Assembly: GCF_000760935.2 (NCBI RefSeq)
Contig: NZ_CP049744.1
Location: forward strand, 186,001-250,000
Length of the DNA stretch: 64,000 nucleotides
From: Rhodococcoides fascians A25f
GTDB taxonomy: Bacteria; Actinomycetota; Actinomycetes; Mycobacteriales; Mycobacteriaceae
Reading direction: 5' to 3'
This document shows, in pieces, positions 53,482 through 62,704 of this stretch (position 1 is the stretch's first letter; every line of letters starts with the position of its first letter). The position numbers and the translations under genes were made by a program. A model generated the notes under the pieces. The model ran no database searches, was not told the DNA's origin, and was given only the letters and a program-made list of their open reading frames with translations.

Positions 53482-55017
53482 ATGTCTGCATCCATCACCC
53501 ACGACGAGTTGAGTGTGCGCACTCGCGCCATCCTCGACCGGCTGGGTGCGACTATCGCGCTCGACGCTCCCGCTGGACCCGACGCGATCGTCGCGCGCTC
53601 GCCCATCACCGGCGGAAACCTGGCGTCGCTGACGTCTGCGTCTGCAGCCGACGTCGAGAGCGTCATCGCCGACGCGCACACCGCGTTCTCCTCGTGGTCG
53701 CAGGTGCCCGCCCCGGTGCGGGGTCAGGTGATCCGCGAACTGGGCGAACTACTGCGGGTGCACAAGGAGGATCTGGGCGCGCTGGTGTCGATCGAGGCCG
53801 GAAAGATCGTGTCCGAGGGCCTCGGTGAGGTGCAGGAGATGATCGACATCTGCGACTTCGCCGTCGGACTCTCACGTCAGCTGTACGGCAACACCATTGC
53901 CACCGAGCGGCCCGGGCACCGCATGATGGAACAGTGGCACCCGCTCGGAGTCGTCGGCGTCATCACCGCCTTCAATTTCCCTGTTGCGGTATGGAGTTGG
54001 AATACCGCCCTCGCGCTCGTCGCGGGCGATACCGTCATCTGGAAGCCGTCGGAGAAGACCCCGTTGACTGCCGTCGGAGTGCAGGCACTGTTCGAGCGTG
54101 CCGCCGCTGCGGCAGGCGTGGACCCCAAGATCGCTCAGTTGGTGGTCGGTGGACGCGCATCCGGCGAAGCGCTGGTGGACGATTCACGTGTCGCACTGGT
54201 GTCGGCCACCGGTTCGACGAGAATGGGCAGGGCCGTGGCCCCGCGGGTTGCCGAACGATTCGGCCGGGTGTTGCTCGAACTCGGCGGCAACAACGCGGCG
54301 ATCGTGACGCCGTCGGCCGATCTCGATCTGACGACGCGCGGACTGGTGTTCTCGGCCGCCGGCACGGCAGGTCAGCGCTGCACCTCGCTTCGACGCGTCA
54401 TCGTGCATGCCTCGGTTGCGGACGAACTGGTCGGCAAGCTGGTTGCGGCGTACGAGACGCTGTCGATCGGATCTCCCTTGGCCAGTGACACGTTGGTGGG
54501 CCCGCTCATCGATGCTGGTGCCTTCTCGGGTTATCGGAAAGCCCTCGAGACCGCAGTGTCCGACGGCGGAACCGTGGTGGTCGGCGGCGAGCGGGTGAAC
54601 GTGGTCGACGAGTACTCGTTCTATGTTCAGCCCGCGATCGTGACGATGCCCGCGCAGACCGACATCGTCAAGCACGAGACCTTCGCGCCCATCCTGTACG
54701 TCCTGACCTACGAGACCCTCGACGAGGCGATCGCCTTGCACAACGATGTGCCGCAGGGACTTTCGTCGTCGATCTTCACCACCGACCTGCGTGAAGCGGA
54801 GCGCTTCCTGTCTGCCGCCGGCTCCGACTGCGGCATCGCGAACGTCAACATCGGACCCTCCGGCGCAGAGATCGGCGGTGCCTTCGGTGGTGAAAAGGAA
54901 ACCGGCGGCGGACGCGAATCCGGTTCGGACGCATGGAAGGCCTACATGCGCCGTGCAACCAACACCGTCAACTACTCCAACGAACTGCCCCTGGCGCAGG
55001 GAGTGAAATTCGGCTGA
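53482..55017 (+). CDS. Piperideine-6-carboxylate / 2-aminoadipate semialdehyde dehydrogenase
   Basis: 511 residues, aldehyde dehydrogenase superfamily, ALDH7/AmaB-Pcd branch. The NAD motif SATGSTRMGRAVA is near residue 240, the catalytic Glu in VLLELGGNNAAIV near 265 and the catalytic Cys in TAGQRCTSLRR near 300. It oxidises the lysine-derived semialdehyde to 2-aminoadipate. Divergent from lat with a 124-base space that holds both promoters; the two genes together form the lysine degradation step also used to make beta-lactam precursors in actinobacteria. Confidence 0.92.
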   Translation: MSASITHDELSVRTRAILDRLGATIALDAPAGPDAIVARSPITGGNLASLTSASAADVESVIADAHTAFSSWSQVPAPVRGQVIRELGELLRVHKEDLGALVSIEAGKIVSEGLGEVQEMIDICDFAVGLSRQLYGNTIATERPGHRMMEQWHPLGVVGVITAFNFPVAVWSWNTALALVAGDTVIWKPSEKTPLTAVGVQALFERAAAAAGVDPKIAQLVVGGRASGEALVDDSRVALVSATGSTRMGRAVAPRVAERFGRVLLELGGNNAAIVTPSADLDLTTRGLVFSAAGTAGQRCTSLRRVIVHASVADELVGKLVAAYETLSIGSPLASDTLVGPLIDAGAFSGYRKALETAVSDGGTVVVGGERVNVVDEYSFYVQPAIVTMPAQTDIVKHETFAPILYVLTYETLDEAIALHNDVPQGLSSSIFTTDLREAERFLSAAGSDCGIANVNIGPSGAEIGGAFGGEKETGGGRESGSDAWKAYMRRATNTVNYSNELPLAQGVKFG

Positions 55018-55021
55018 CGGC

Positions 55022-56266
55022 ATGATCGGCAGTATGAAAGTACTGTCGATGGTCCTGGCCGGTTTTGTCGTCGGCTATGCCATCAGTGACATCGGCCCGC
55101 TTCAATCCCTGTTGAGCAGCACCGCGGAATTCCATTCGTTCTGGGCAATTGTCAACGGGCTGACCGTCGTTGCGATCTCTGCCTGCGTGGCCTCGGTCGG
55201 GCTGGCACGTGCGAGCGCACGCACCTCGATCGTGATGGCGATCGCAGCGGTGCTCGTCATCGTGTTCCAGACCGTTGGAATGGTGACCGGATTGCTCGGC
55301 CACTGGGCCGGCGCACTGGCCACCGGTGCATTACTCGCCGCGGCTGCAGTGTTGGCCGGGCGGCATCGAGGTGCACAGGCCGCGTTGGCAGTTGCCGTCC
55401 TCGGGGCCGGTCTGCTCGGTGGTGCGCTGGATGCGCTGTTGGAGGCGAACGACGGTCCCGTGTTCGTCTGGGATGTGGTCGGTGCCGAGGACGACGTGAG
55501 CCCGCAGCGAGCGATAGTGATGGTGATCTTCGCGTCGGGCACCGCGGTTGCGCTGTTCCTGGCGCACCGCCGCGAGGAGCTACAGCCGTACGAGACCCGG
55601 CGAATTCTGCTGGTCGGCATTCCACTGCCCGTCGCAGCGGGAGTCCTGAGCTGGATTGCCGCCGGTCACAACGCCGGGAGCGCGTTCTGGCTCGGCAGCC
55701 TCGCCGGTGTGACGGCCTTCGCAGTGCTGGCGTCGTTTCTTCTTCCTGGTCGCGATGGACGCGTGCTGCTGGTGCTTTGTGCGCTGTCGGCAGGTGTGTT
55801 CGGCTCGTTCGGCCTGGCCGCTGGGGACAGTGCCGAGCTGGCTCTCGGTGTTGGACTGTTGATCGTCGGAGCTGGGATCGGCTACCGGTGGCCGCAGCTG
55901 TACATCGGACTGGGCGGGCTGCTCGTGATCGCCTTTGCGGGCGTGATCGAGGGCTACTTCGAGGTGCCGACAGGAACGGGGTTCGTGCTGCCGTTGGTCG
56001 CTGCCTACGTTGTGGTGTCCGCTCTGACGACCTCACCGGGTGCATTGGCACTCTCGCTGCCCGCGCTGTTCACCATGACTCTGCCGGTGGTGGTGTACGC
56101 CGCGAGTTATCAGCCGGGCCTGTCTTCGGACGTTGCAGTCGCCACGCGCACAAGCGAGCCCGACCACCTGGTGTTATCGGTGGCCGGGCTCGTGGTTGTT
56201 GCGGTGATGACGGGTGCCTGCGCGCTGCTGATGCGCAGACCCACCGTCGTGCGCGGAACTTCGTAG
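55022..56266 (+). CDS. Multi-pass membrane protein of unknown function
   Basis: 414 residues with about twelve hydrophobic segments across the whole length, starting VLSMVLAGFVVGYAI and ending GACALLMRRPTV. No transporter motif is recognised. It begins 4 bases after the piperideine-6-carboxylate dehydrogenase stop, so it is probably co-transcribed and could move a lysine-pathway metabolite, which is only an inference from position. ATG 55022 or 55034 may be the start. Confidence 0.72.
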   Translation: MIGSMKVLSMVLAGFVVGYAISDIGPLQSLLSSTAEFHSFWAIVNGLTVVAISACVASVGLARASARTSIVMAIAAVLVIVFQTVGMVTGLLGHWAGALATGALLAAAAVLAGRHRGAQAALAVAVLGAGLLGGALDALLEANDGPVFVWDVVGAEDDVSPQRAIVMVIFASGTAVALFLAHRREELQPYETRRILLVGIPLPVAAGVLSWIAAGHNAGSAFWLGSLAGVTAFAVLASFLLPGRDGRVLLVLCALSAGVFGSFGLAAGDSAELALGVGLLIVGAGIGYRWPQLYIGLGGLLVIAFAGVIEGYFEVPTGTGFVLPLVAAYVVVSALTTSPGALALSLPALFTMTLPVVVYAASYQPGLSSDVAVATRTSEPDHLVLSVAGLVVVAVMTGACALLMRRPTVVRGTS

Positions 56267-56288
56267 CGGACTACGAGTTTCCGTTCAC

Positions 56289-57983
56289 CTAGGGAGCAGG
56301 TACAACCTCGGTGGTGGTCGGAGCCACGGTCTCGGTCGCTGTTTCAGCAGCCGTCTCGGTCGGGGTCACACAGAGCGGCGGTGCACCCTCGACGGGCGTC
56401 ACACCCTCGACGGGGACGGTGCACTCGGGGGTTGTGACCGGCTCGGACGCCGGTGCCGGTGCTTCTGCGGCGGGTGCAGGCACAACCGGAACCGTGGTGG
56501 TCACTACGGGACTGGTGGTGACCGGTGCGGTCGTCGTGGCCGTCGGAGTCGGCGTTGCCGAGGTGGTCGCGGGTGCCACGATCGTCTCGACCGCTGCACG
56601 TCCGGCCTTCTCCTGAACCGCTGCGGACTTGATCGGCTCGCCCCTGTTGGCCTCTTCCGCCAGCTGGGTCAACCAGGCCGCGGCGTACTGCACCGAGGTC
56701 AACGGCTTGCCGTTGGCGGCATCGGCGTCACGCCAGTAATCGAAGTGGTGTCCCGATCCGGGGCCCAAGGTGAGGCCGTACGGGTCGTTCATGATCACCG
56801 GAACGGTGTTCTGGTTGGAGGCGATGAAGCCGGTGATCTCGCGGAAGATCTTCTGCGGCAGGTATGCCAGGTCGACCATCTGACCGGTTTCGATCGGCTC
56901 CTGCTCGCCGTCGACCTTGGCCGAGACGGGAGTGGTGACGGTGCCGGGCTTGTAGTTGGGCTCGGACACCTTGATCAGCACGTCGAGGAATGTCTCGTCG
57001 CTCTGCATCCAGTTGGGCTGCGAGGCGATGTCGTTGAAGGCGTTGACTGCGATCCGTCCCAGCGCCAGTGCGAGATCTGCACCGGTGGCGGGGGTGAGCT
57101 GCTCGTTCTGCAGTGCGTCGGCATTGACCTGGCGACCGACGTTGGCGGCCAGGTGAATCAGTGACGTGTTCTCCGGCAGTGCGCAGGTGAGGTCACCGTC
57201 GGAGCAGAAGGATGCCACTCGGCCGTCGAGCGCTCCGAATCCGCCGGACGTGCCGGGCAGTGCGCCCTGTCCGGGAATTGCGGTGTTGCCGTTCTGGTAC
57301 TTGGTGTCGAAGCCGTCGGGGTTGCTGAACGGGTTCTCGGCACCGGGGAAGGGGCCTTCTCCCGAGACGCGGCCGGCGTCGGCGAAGATGACGACTCCGA
57401 CGACCTGCGAGGGATCGACAATTCCGTAGGTGCCATCGGCCGCGGCAACCTGGTTGCCGACCTCCATGGCGGTGCGGCGGGCGACGTCTGCACCCTCGCT
57501 GTACCCGACGATGGCGAATCGCGTCTTGGGGCAGGACGCCGTGATGGACTTCATGATGGTCTGCGAGTTGGTGACACCGGTCTGTACAGCGTTCTCGTAG
57601 CTCGACAGATCGGCGGGGTATTCGACGTACACCGCGGCGTACGAATCCGGAACGACGTTGCCGTTGTTGGGCGCGCGTACGGCCTGGTCGATCCAGTCGC
57701 TGGAGTAGTCGCCGGACATCGCGGCAGGCAGTCGTTCGCCGTCGGGTGTGGTGAGCCACTTGACGCCCTCGCGGGGTGTGTCGCCGCGGCCGCCGATGGC
57801 GATGCTGACCATGTCGTAGCACGTTGCCGTCGACACCAGTTCGATGGACGCTTCGGTAGTCGTCGACGACGTGGACCACGGTGCGGCGATGACCACTCCG
57901 GCACCGAGTGCTCCGATTGCGAACGCGCTCAAGGCAACGCGCACTCGCTTCGACTTGCCAACAATCATGTTTTCGATCCCCAT
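56289..57983 (-). CDS. Secreted cutinase-family protein with Thr/Pro-rich tail
   Basis: 564 residues. A signal peptide or anchor (VRVALSAFAIGALGAGVVIAAP, about 14-35) precedes a cutinase-like alpha/beta domain with nucleophile motif VGYSEGADVARR (Ser near 157) and the CSDGDLTCALP acid/disulfide motif near 260; a histidine follows in SLIHLAANVG. Residues beyond 470 are a Thr/Pro/Ala-rich low-complexity tail (TTSATPTPTATTTAPVTTSP) ending in a Cys pair, probably cell-wall spanning. It is much longer than the 300-residue cutinase at 7.3 kb. Confidence 0.85.
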   Translation of the reverse strand: MGIENMIVGKSKRVRVALSAFAIGALGAGVVIAAPWSTSSTTTEASIELVSTATCYDMVSIAIGGRGDTPREGVKWLTTPDGERLPAAMSGDYSSDWIDQAVRAPNNGNVVPDSYAAVYVEYPADLSSYENAVQTGVTNSQTIMKSITASCPKTRFAIVGYSEGADVARRTAMEVGNQVAAADGTYGIVDPSQVVGVVIFADAGRVSGEGPFPGAENPFSNPDGFDTKYQNGNTAIPGQGALPGTSGGFGALDGRVASFCSDGDLTCALPENTSLIHLAANVGRQVNADALQNEQLTPATGADLALALGRIAVNAFNDIASQPNWMQSDETFLDVLIKVSEPNYKPGTVTTPVSAKVDGEQEPIETGQMVDLAYLPQKIFREITGFIASNQNTVPVIMNDPYGLTLGPGSGHHFDYWRDADAANGKPLTSVQYAAAWLTQLAEEANRGEPIKSAAVQEKAGRAAVETIVAPATTSATPTPTATTTAPVTTSPVVTTTVPVVPAPAAEAPAPASEPVTTPECTVPVEGVTPVEGAPPLCVTPTETAAETATETVAPTTTEVVPAP

Positions 57984-58092
57984 CGCTCACGGCCCGACAC
58001 CGAATTTCCCGACTGCAGTTGCCAGTGGGTTACCCGGCATTTCGTCCTCGGGGTCATTCGCGTTACAAAGCGGATGATTTACCGTCGTGCGC

Positions 58093-58605
58093 ATGACAAT
58101 TCACCCCCGAATGACATCGACGGAATTCGACCTGACCGACGGGTCGACGTGTGCCGTGCGTGAGGCGGTTGCGTCGGACCTGGAGTCGATCGTGGCAATG
58201 CTGGTCGACGACCCGCTGGGTGTCACGCGGGAGTCCGCCGACGACATGGACGGGTATCGCGCCGCCTTCGATGACATCTCGTCGGATCCGCGGAACCTGC
58301 AGGTCGTGGCGATGCACGGTGACGAGGTGGTGGCAACACTGCAGTTGACGGTCATTCCGGGGCTGGCGCGCGGGGGAGCGCTGCGGGCGCAGATCGAAGC
58401 CGTTCGAGTGGACGCTCGGTGGCGCAACCGGGGACTCGGCGGCGCGCTGATCACGTGGGCGATAGACGAGGCCGAGCAGCGGGGATGTGCTCTGGTGCAG
58501 TTGACCTCCGATGTCCGTCGCACGGACGCGCATCGCTTCTACACCCGTCTCGGCTTCGTCGACTCCCACGTCGGCTACAAGATGCATCTCGGAACTACCG
58601 CTTAG
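58093..58605 (+). CDS. GNAT N-acetyltransferase
   Basis: 170 residues from ATG 58093 (58087 and 58111 are alternatives). The acetyl-CoA motif is EAVRVDARWRNRGLGGALITWAID near residues 103-126 and the C-terminal RRTDAHRFYTRLGFVDSHVGYKM is typical of GNAT enzymes. The acceptor is unknown. Its stop lies one base before the copper-type operator, so it is separate from the copper operon. Confidence 0.82.
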   Translation: MTIHPRMTSTEFDLTDGSTCAVREAVASDLESIVAMLVDDPLGVTRESADDMDGYRAAFDDISSDPRNLQVVAMHGDEVVATLQLTVIPGLARGGALRAQIEAVRVDARWRNRGLGGALITWAIDEAEQRGCALVQLTSDVRRTDAHRFYTRLGFVDSHVGYKMHLGTTA

Positions 58606-58627
58606 ATACCCTGGGGGGGTAGGGTAG
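58606..58627 (+). promoter_or_regulatory. CsoR-type copper operator
   Basis: ATACCC-TGGGG-GGGTA (58606-58621) followed by GGGTAG, immediately upstream of the copper protein gene. The TACCC/GGGTA arms with a G-rich centre match CsoR sites before copA-type operons. The csoR gene itself is not in this window. Confidence 0.7.
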
Positions 58628-58631
58628 TTCC

Positions 58632-59510
58632 ATGAACTTCGGACGACAGGAACTCGACGCCCCCACCAAACTCGTCGGATTCTTCGTGGGCATCGCATTT
58701 CTGTTTCTCGCGGCACTGTTCGTCGGCGACACGATCGGACCAGCGGCCCCGGCAACCGCGGCCGCGTCACACACCGGTCACGACGAGCACAACGAGGAGA
58801 CGTCGATTCCGGCCGGGCTCCAGGCCACCCAGGACGGCTACACCCTCGAGCTCGATCGATCCGTCGTCGAGTCCGGACCGGACGTACCGGTCGCCTTCAC
58901 GATCACCGGACCGGACGGGGCGGCGCTGACCGACTACGACGTCATGCACACCGAGGAGCTGCACCTCATCGTCGTTCGGCGCGATCTGACGGACTTCCAG
59001 CACGTACATCCGACGCGTGACGCGTCGGGAAGATGGTCGACGGCTCTCGATCTCACTACGCCCGGCCCGCACCGTCTGTTCGCGGACTTCACCCCGGCCG
59101 GCGGGGAGAACATCACCCTCGGAGCCGAGCTGACCGTTCCCGGCGACTATCGGCCGCAGCCTCTGAGTCCACCAAATGTGACATCGAGTGTCGACGGTTA
59201 CACCGTGACACTCGCCGGCGCGGTCACCGCGGGCACGAACTCCACCGTCTTGCTGGCGATCGAGCAGGACGGTCACGAGGTCACCGATCTCGAGCCGTAC
59301 CTCGGTGCCTACGGGCATCTGGTGGCTCTGCGGGCAGACGACCTGGCGTACCTGCACGTACACCCCGAAGACGGGCCGCCGGGTCCGACGGTCGACTTCA
59401 CGGTCGATGCCCCCACCGCGGGAACATATGCGCTCTATCTGGACTTCCAGCACGGAGGCGTCGTGCACACGGCCGAATTCACCATCGAGGTACGGGAGGG
59501 GCAGGCATGA
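58632..59510 (+). CDS. Membrane-anchored His-rich protein of a copper operon
   Basis: 292 residues. One membrane helix ([17 protein letters not shown], about 15-32) anchors an extracytoplasmic part with two related beta domains, each containing a DFQHVHP or YLHVHP histidine motif and a following proline- or aspartate-rich loop. A His/Glu-rich linker ([10 protein letters not shown]) follows the helix. The gene overlaps copA by 4 bases (ATGA) under a CsoR-type operator, so copper binding or delivery is likely. A left-end fragment of the 52-bp repeat lies in the linker between the two domains. Confidence 0.8.
   Translation: MNFGRQELDAPTKLVGFFVGIAFLFLAALFVGDTIGPAAPATAAASHTGHDEHNEETSIPAGLQATQDGYTLELDRSVVESGPDVPVAFTITGPDGAALTDYDVMHTEELHLIVVRRDLTDFQHVHPTRDASGRWSTALDLTTPGPHRLFADFTPAGGENITLGAELTVPGDYRPQPLSPPNVTSSVDGYTVTLAGAVTAGTNSTVLLAIEQDGHEVTDLEPYLGAYGHLVALRADDLAYLHVHPEDGPPGPTVDFTVDAPTAGTYALYLDFQHGGVVHTAEFTIEVREGQA
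59165..59187 (+). repeat. Left-end fragment of the 52-bp element inside a gene
   Basis: GAGTCCACCAAATGTGACAT at 59165-59184 plus CGA matches the left end and AGTC flank of copy 5 (35593-35615) at 21 of 23 positions. The core and right end are missing. In frame it encodes part of the linker SPPNVTSS. Confidence 0.65.
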
Positions 59511-61693
59511 GCCAGGAAACAGAACTGATCCTCGGCGGCATGACCTGTGCGTCGTGCGCCAACCGCATCGAACGCAAGCTCAACAAGCTCGACGGGGTGT
59601 CGGCGACGGTCAACTACGCCACCGAGAAGGCACGCGTCACCAGTGACGGCGTGGCCACCGAGGATCTGATCGCCGCCGTCGAAGCTGCCGGTTACACCGC
59701 CACTGTGCACGCCGCCGAGCCTGCGGACGAACTCCCCACCGATCCGCTGAAACAGCGGTTGATCGTCTCGGCAGTGCTCAGCGTTCCGGTGATCGCGATG
59801 GCGATGATTCCGGCGTTGCAGTTCACCAACTGGCAGTGGCTCTCGCTGACGCTCGCTGCGCCCGTCGTGGTGTGGGGGGCTCTACCGTTCCACCGCGCCG
59901 CGTGGACCAACCTGCGGCACGGCACGTCGACAATGGACACCCTCGTCAGCATGGGAACCCTTGCGGCGCTGGGATGGTCGTTGTACGCACTGTTCTTCGG
60001 AACCGCAGGAACACCCGGTATGACGCATCCGTTCGAGTTCACGATCGCGCGGACCGACGGGGCGAACAACATCTACCTCGAAGCCGCGGCGGGCGTGACC
60101 ACGTTCATCCTCGCCGGCCGCTGGTTCGAGAGTCGATCCAAGCGGCAGGCCGGGGCAGCGTTGCGCGCGCTGATGAACCTCGGTGCCAAGACGGTCTCGG
60201 TCCTGAAAGGCGATGAAGAACAACAGATTCCGATCGAACAGCTGGTCGTCGGAGATCTGTTCGTCGTTCGTCCGGGTGAGAAGGTAGCCACCGACGGCAC
60301 CGTCGAGAGCGGCTCCTCGGCCGTCGACCGATCGATGCTGACGGGCGAATCCGTGCCTGTGGAGGTCGGCCTCGGCGATGCCGTGGTCGGTGCGACTGTC
60401 AACGTCGGTGGCCGAATCGTTGTGCGCGCAAGCCGAATCGGATCGGATACCCAGTTGGCGCAGATGGCGAAAGCGGTCGAGGACGCGCAGACGGGTAAGG
60501 CGCAGGCACAGCGCTTGGCCGACCGTATCTCCGGCATCTTCGTGCCGATCGTCATCGCGATCTCGGTCGCCACGCTCGGATTCTGGCTCGGTGCGGGCAG
60601 TTCCGCGGCCGGCGCGTTCACCGCTGCGGTCGCAGTGCTCATCATCGCGTGCCCCTGCGCGCTCGGATTGGCCACGCCCACCGCGCTGATGGTCGGCACC
60701 GGCCGGGCTGCGCAACTCGGGATTCTTATCAAGGGCCCGGAGATTCTCGAATCCACCCGACGCGTGGACACCGTCGTACTGGACAAGACCGGCACCGTCA
60801 CCACCGGCGAGATGACACTGCATTCGGTGCACGTGGCCGACGGTGAGGACGAGGACGTTGTCCGTGCCGTGGCGGCAGCATTGGAATCGGGTTCGGAGCA
60901 TCCCATCGCCCGGGCCATCGCGGGTTCGACCCAGTCCACGGCTGTCGAGGAGTTCACCAGCCTCGAGGGTCTCGGGGTGCAGGGCGTCGTGGATGGGCGC
61001 GCTGCCGTCATCGGCCGTCGCACACTGCTGGCCGACTGGTCGATGCCCCTGCCGGCAGAGTTGGCCGACGCCTTCGAGACCGCCGAGCATCAGGGCCGGA
61101 CAGCCGTCGCGCTCGGGTGGGACGGCAAGGCCCGCGGGGTGCTGGTGGTCTCCGACTCGGTCAAGCCGACCTCGAAGCAGGCCGTCGCCGAGCTGCGGGC
61201 ACTCGGCCTGACTCCGGTGATGCTGACCGGAGACAACGAGGCCGCCGCCCGGACCATCGCTGCCGAGGTGGGAATCGACGAGGTCATCGCAGGCGTGTTG
61301 CCGTCGGGCAAGGTCGATGCCGTCCGAGAGCTGCAGGCGTCCGGCAAGGTGGTGGCGATGGTCGGCGACGGCGTCAACGACGCGGCCGCGCTGGCCACGG
61401 CCGACCTTGGCCTCGCGATGGGGACCGGCACCGATGTGGCGATCGAGGCCAGTGATCTCACCTTGGTGCGAGGAGATCTGCGGGCTGTCGGCGATGCCAT
61501 CCGGCTCTCACGGCGCACGCTGAGCACCATCAAGGGCAACCTGTTCTGGGCCTTCGCCTACAACGTCGCTGCCGTTCCGCTGGCCGCTGCGGGCCTGCTC
61601 AACCCCATGCTCGCCGGTGCCGCGATGGCTCTGTCGTCGGTGTTCGTGGTGACCAACAGCCTGCGATTGCGGAGGTTCCGTTCGTCGATGTGA
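59507..61693 (+). CDS. copA: Copper-transporting P1B-type ATPase
   Basis: 728 residues. One N-terminal heavy-metal domain has GMTCASC (Cys14, Cys17). Eight membrane helices follow, with the CPC metal motif at Cys382-Cys384, TGES in the actuator domain, phosphorylation site DKTGT at Asp426, the SEHPIA P1B histidine motif and GDGVNDAAA. It exports Cu(I). ATG 59507 overlaps the upstream stop, and both genes are under the CsoR-type operator, so copper should induce them. Confidence 0.96.
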   Translation: MSQETELILGGMTCASCANRIERKLNKLDGVSATVNYATEKARVTSDGVATEDLIAAVEAAGYTATVHAAEPADELPTDPLKQRLIVSAVLSVPVIAMAMIPALQFTNWQWLSLTLAAPVVVWGALPFHRAAWTNLRHGTSTMDTLVSMGTLAALGWSLYALFFGTAGTPGMTHPFEFTIARTDGANNIYLEAAAGVTTFILAGRWFESRSKRQAGAALRALMNLGAKTVSVLKGDEEQQIPIEQLVVGDLFVVRPGEKVATDGTVESGSSAVDRSMLTGESVPVEVGLGDAVVGATVNVGGRIVVRASRIGSDTQLAQMAKAVEDAQTGKAQAQRLADRISGIFVPIVIAISVATLGFWLGAGSSAAGAFTAAVAVLIIACPCALGLATPTALMVGTGRAAQLGILIKGPEILESTRRVDTVVLDKTGTVTTGEMTLHSVHVADGEDEDVVRAVAAALESGSEHPIARAIAGSTQSTAVEEFTSLEGLGVQGVVDGRAAVIGRRTLLADWSMPLPAELADAFETAEHQGRTAVALGWDGKARGVLVVSDSVKPTSKQAVAELRALGLTPVMLTGDNEAAARTIAAEVGIDEVIAGVLPSGKVDAVRELQASGKVVAMVGDGVNDAAALATADLGLAMGTGTDVAIEASDLTLVRGDLRAVGDAIRLSRRTLSTIKGNLFWAFAYNVAAVPLAAAGLLNPMLAGAAMALSSVFVVTNSLRLRRFRSSM

Positions 61694-61736
61694 CTCGTTG
61701 GTAGCAGCGAACGGCGCGCTAGTACAGGATGGAGCC

Positions 61737-61970
61737 ATGTCCGACGCACACGATGTCCCCATTCGCGACGAATCGATCAGATTGGGTCAGTTCCTCAAGC
61801 TCGCCAACCTCATCGAATCCGGTGCCGAGGCGAAGGGCGTCATCGCCGACGGTCTGGTGAGCGTCAACGGCGACGTCGATGTGCGGCGCGGACGGCAGTT
61901 GCAGCACGGTGATGTCGTAACGGTCCAGGGTGGGCCCTCTGCCCGCGTGAGCAAGGAAGAGGCACTGTGA
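61737..61970 (+). CDS. S4-domain RNA-binding protein
   Basis: 77 residues, a single S4 domain: IRLGQFLKLANLIESGAEAKGVIADGLVSVNGDVDVRRGRQLQHGDVVTV. This is the YaaA/RlbA-like small S4 family that binds structured RNA. ATG 61737 has GGAG just upstream. Its stop overlaps the methyltransferase GTG start, so the two are translationally coupled; a shared RNA-related role is possible but unproven. Confidence 0.88.
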   Translation: MSDAHDVPIRDESIRLGQFLKLANLIESGAEAKGVIADGLVSVNGDVDVRRGRQLQHGDVVTVQGGPSARVSKEEAL

Positions 61971-62704
61971 AGGTCGGTAAGAGCGGACTGCCGCGTAACG
62001 AAGTTCCCGGAGCATTCGACGTCGGCGCGAAGGCGTACGACCGACTGGTCGGAGCGAACCCCGGCTATCACGAACACCTGCTCAAGTCGGCTCAGCGCCT
62101 GCGGATCCCCGATCTCGGTGCGGGCCTGCGTCTGCTCGACATCGGTTGCGGCACGGGTGCATCCACTGCCGCGCTGCTCGAAGCCGCTCCGCATGCGGAG
62201 ATCGTCGCTGCCGACGCGTCTGCCGAAATGCTCGAGGTGGCCCGTAGCAAGGACTGGCCGGCGAACGTGACGTTCGTGCACTCGCGTGTCGAGGACCTGG
62301 CGGTCAACGGGGTCGACGGCCCGTTCGACGCAATCCTGGCGGCGTATCTCATCAGAAATGTCGACGAACCCGACACCGAGCTCAAATCGCTTCTGTCGCT
62401 GCTCCGCCCGGGCTCGACCATCGCATTCCACGAGTACTCGGTACACGATTCGCTGCGAGCCAGGATCTCCTGGAACGTGGTCAGTTGGGGCATCATCATT
62501 CCGCTCGGTTGGCTGGCGACGCGCGACGCCACCCTGTACCGGCACCTCTGGCGCAGTGTCGTGACCTTCGACGGTGCCTCTGCCTTCATGCGGCGGATGC
62601 AGCGCGCGGGTTACACCGGCGTCGCCAGAGAGACGATGACCGGATGGCAGAACGGTGTGGTGCACACGTTCCTCGGCTCCCGGCCCGCGGAGGAAGAGCG
62701 TTGA
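61967..62704 (+). CDS. SAM-dependent methyltransferase (class I)
   Basis: 245 residues. Motif I is LLDIGCGTGASTAALLE near residues 46-62, then ADASAEMLEVAR and FDAILAAYLIRNVDEPD (motif IV). The pattern is like the UbiE/MenG and carotenoid-associated methyltransferases. The start is GTG 61967 in a 4-base overlap, and its stop overlaps the TTG start of the CrtU-like gene, suggesting one operon for a quinone- or carotenoid-related pathway. Confidence 0.86.
   Translation: MKVGKSGLPRNEVPGAFDVGAKAYDRLVGANPGYHEHLLKSAQRLRIPDLGAGLRLLDIGCGTGASTAALLEAAPHAEIVAADASAEMLEVARSKDWPANVTFVHSRVEDLAVNGVDGPFDAILAAYLIRNVDEPDTELKSLLSLLRPGSTIAFHEYSVHDSLRARISWNVVSWGIIIPLGWLATRDATLYRHLWRSVVTFDGASAFMRRMQRAGYTGVARETMTGWQNGVVHTFLGSRPAEEER

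Noticed and set aside
59033..59506. Upstream extension of copA
   Set aside because: It reads the previous gene in another frame; the heavy-metal domain begins at ATG 59507.
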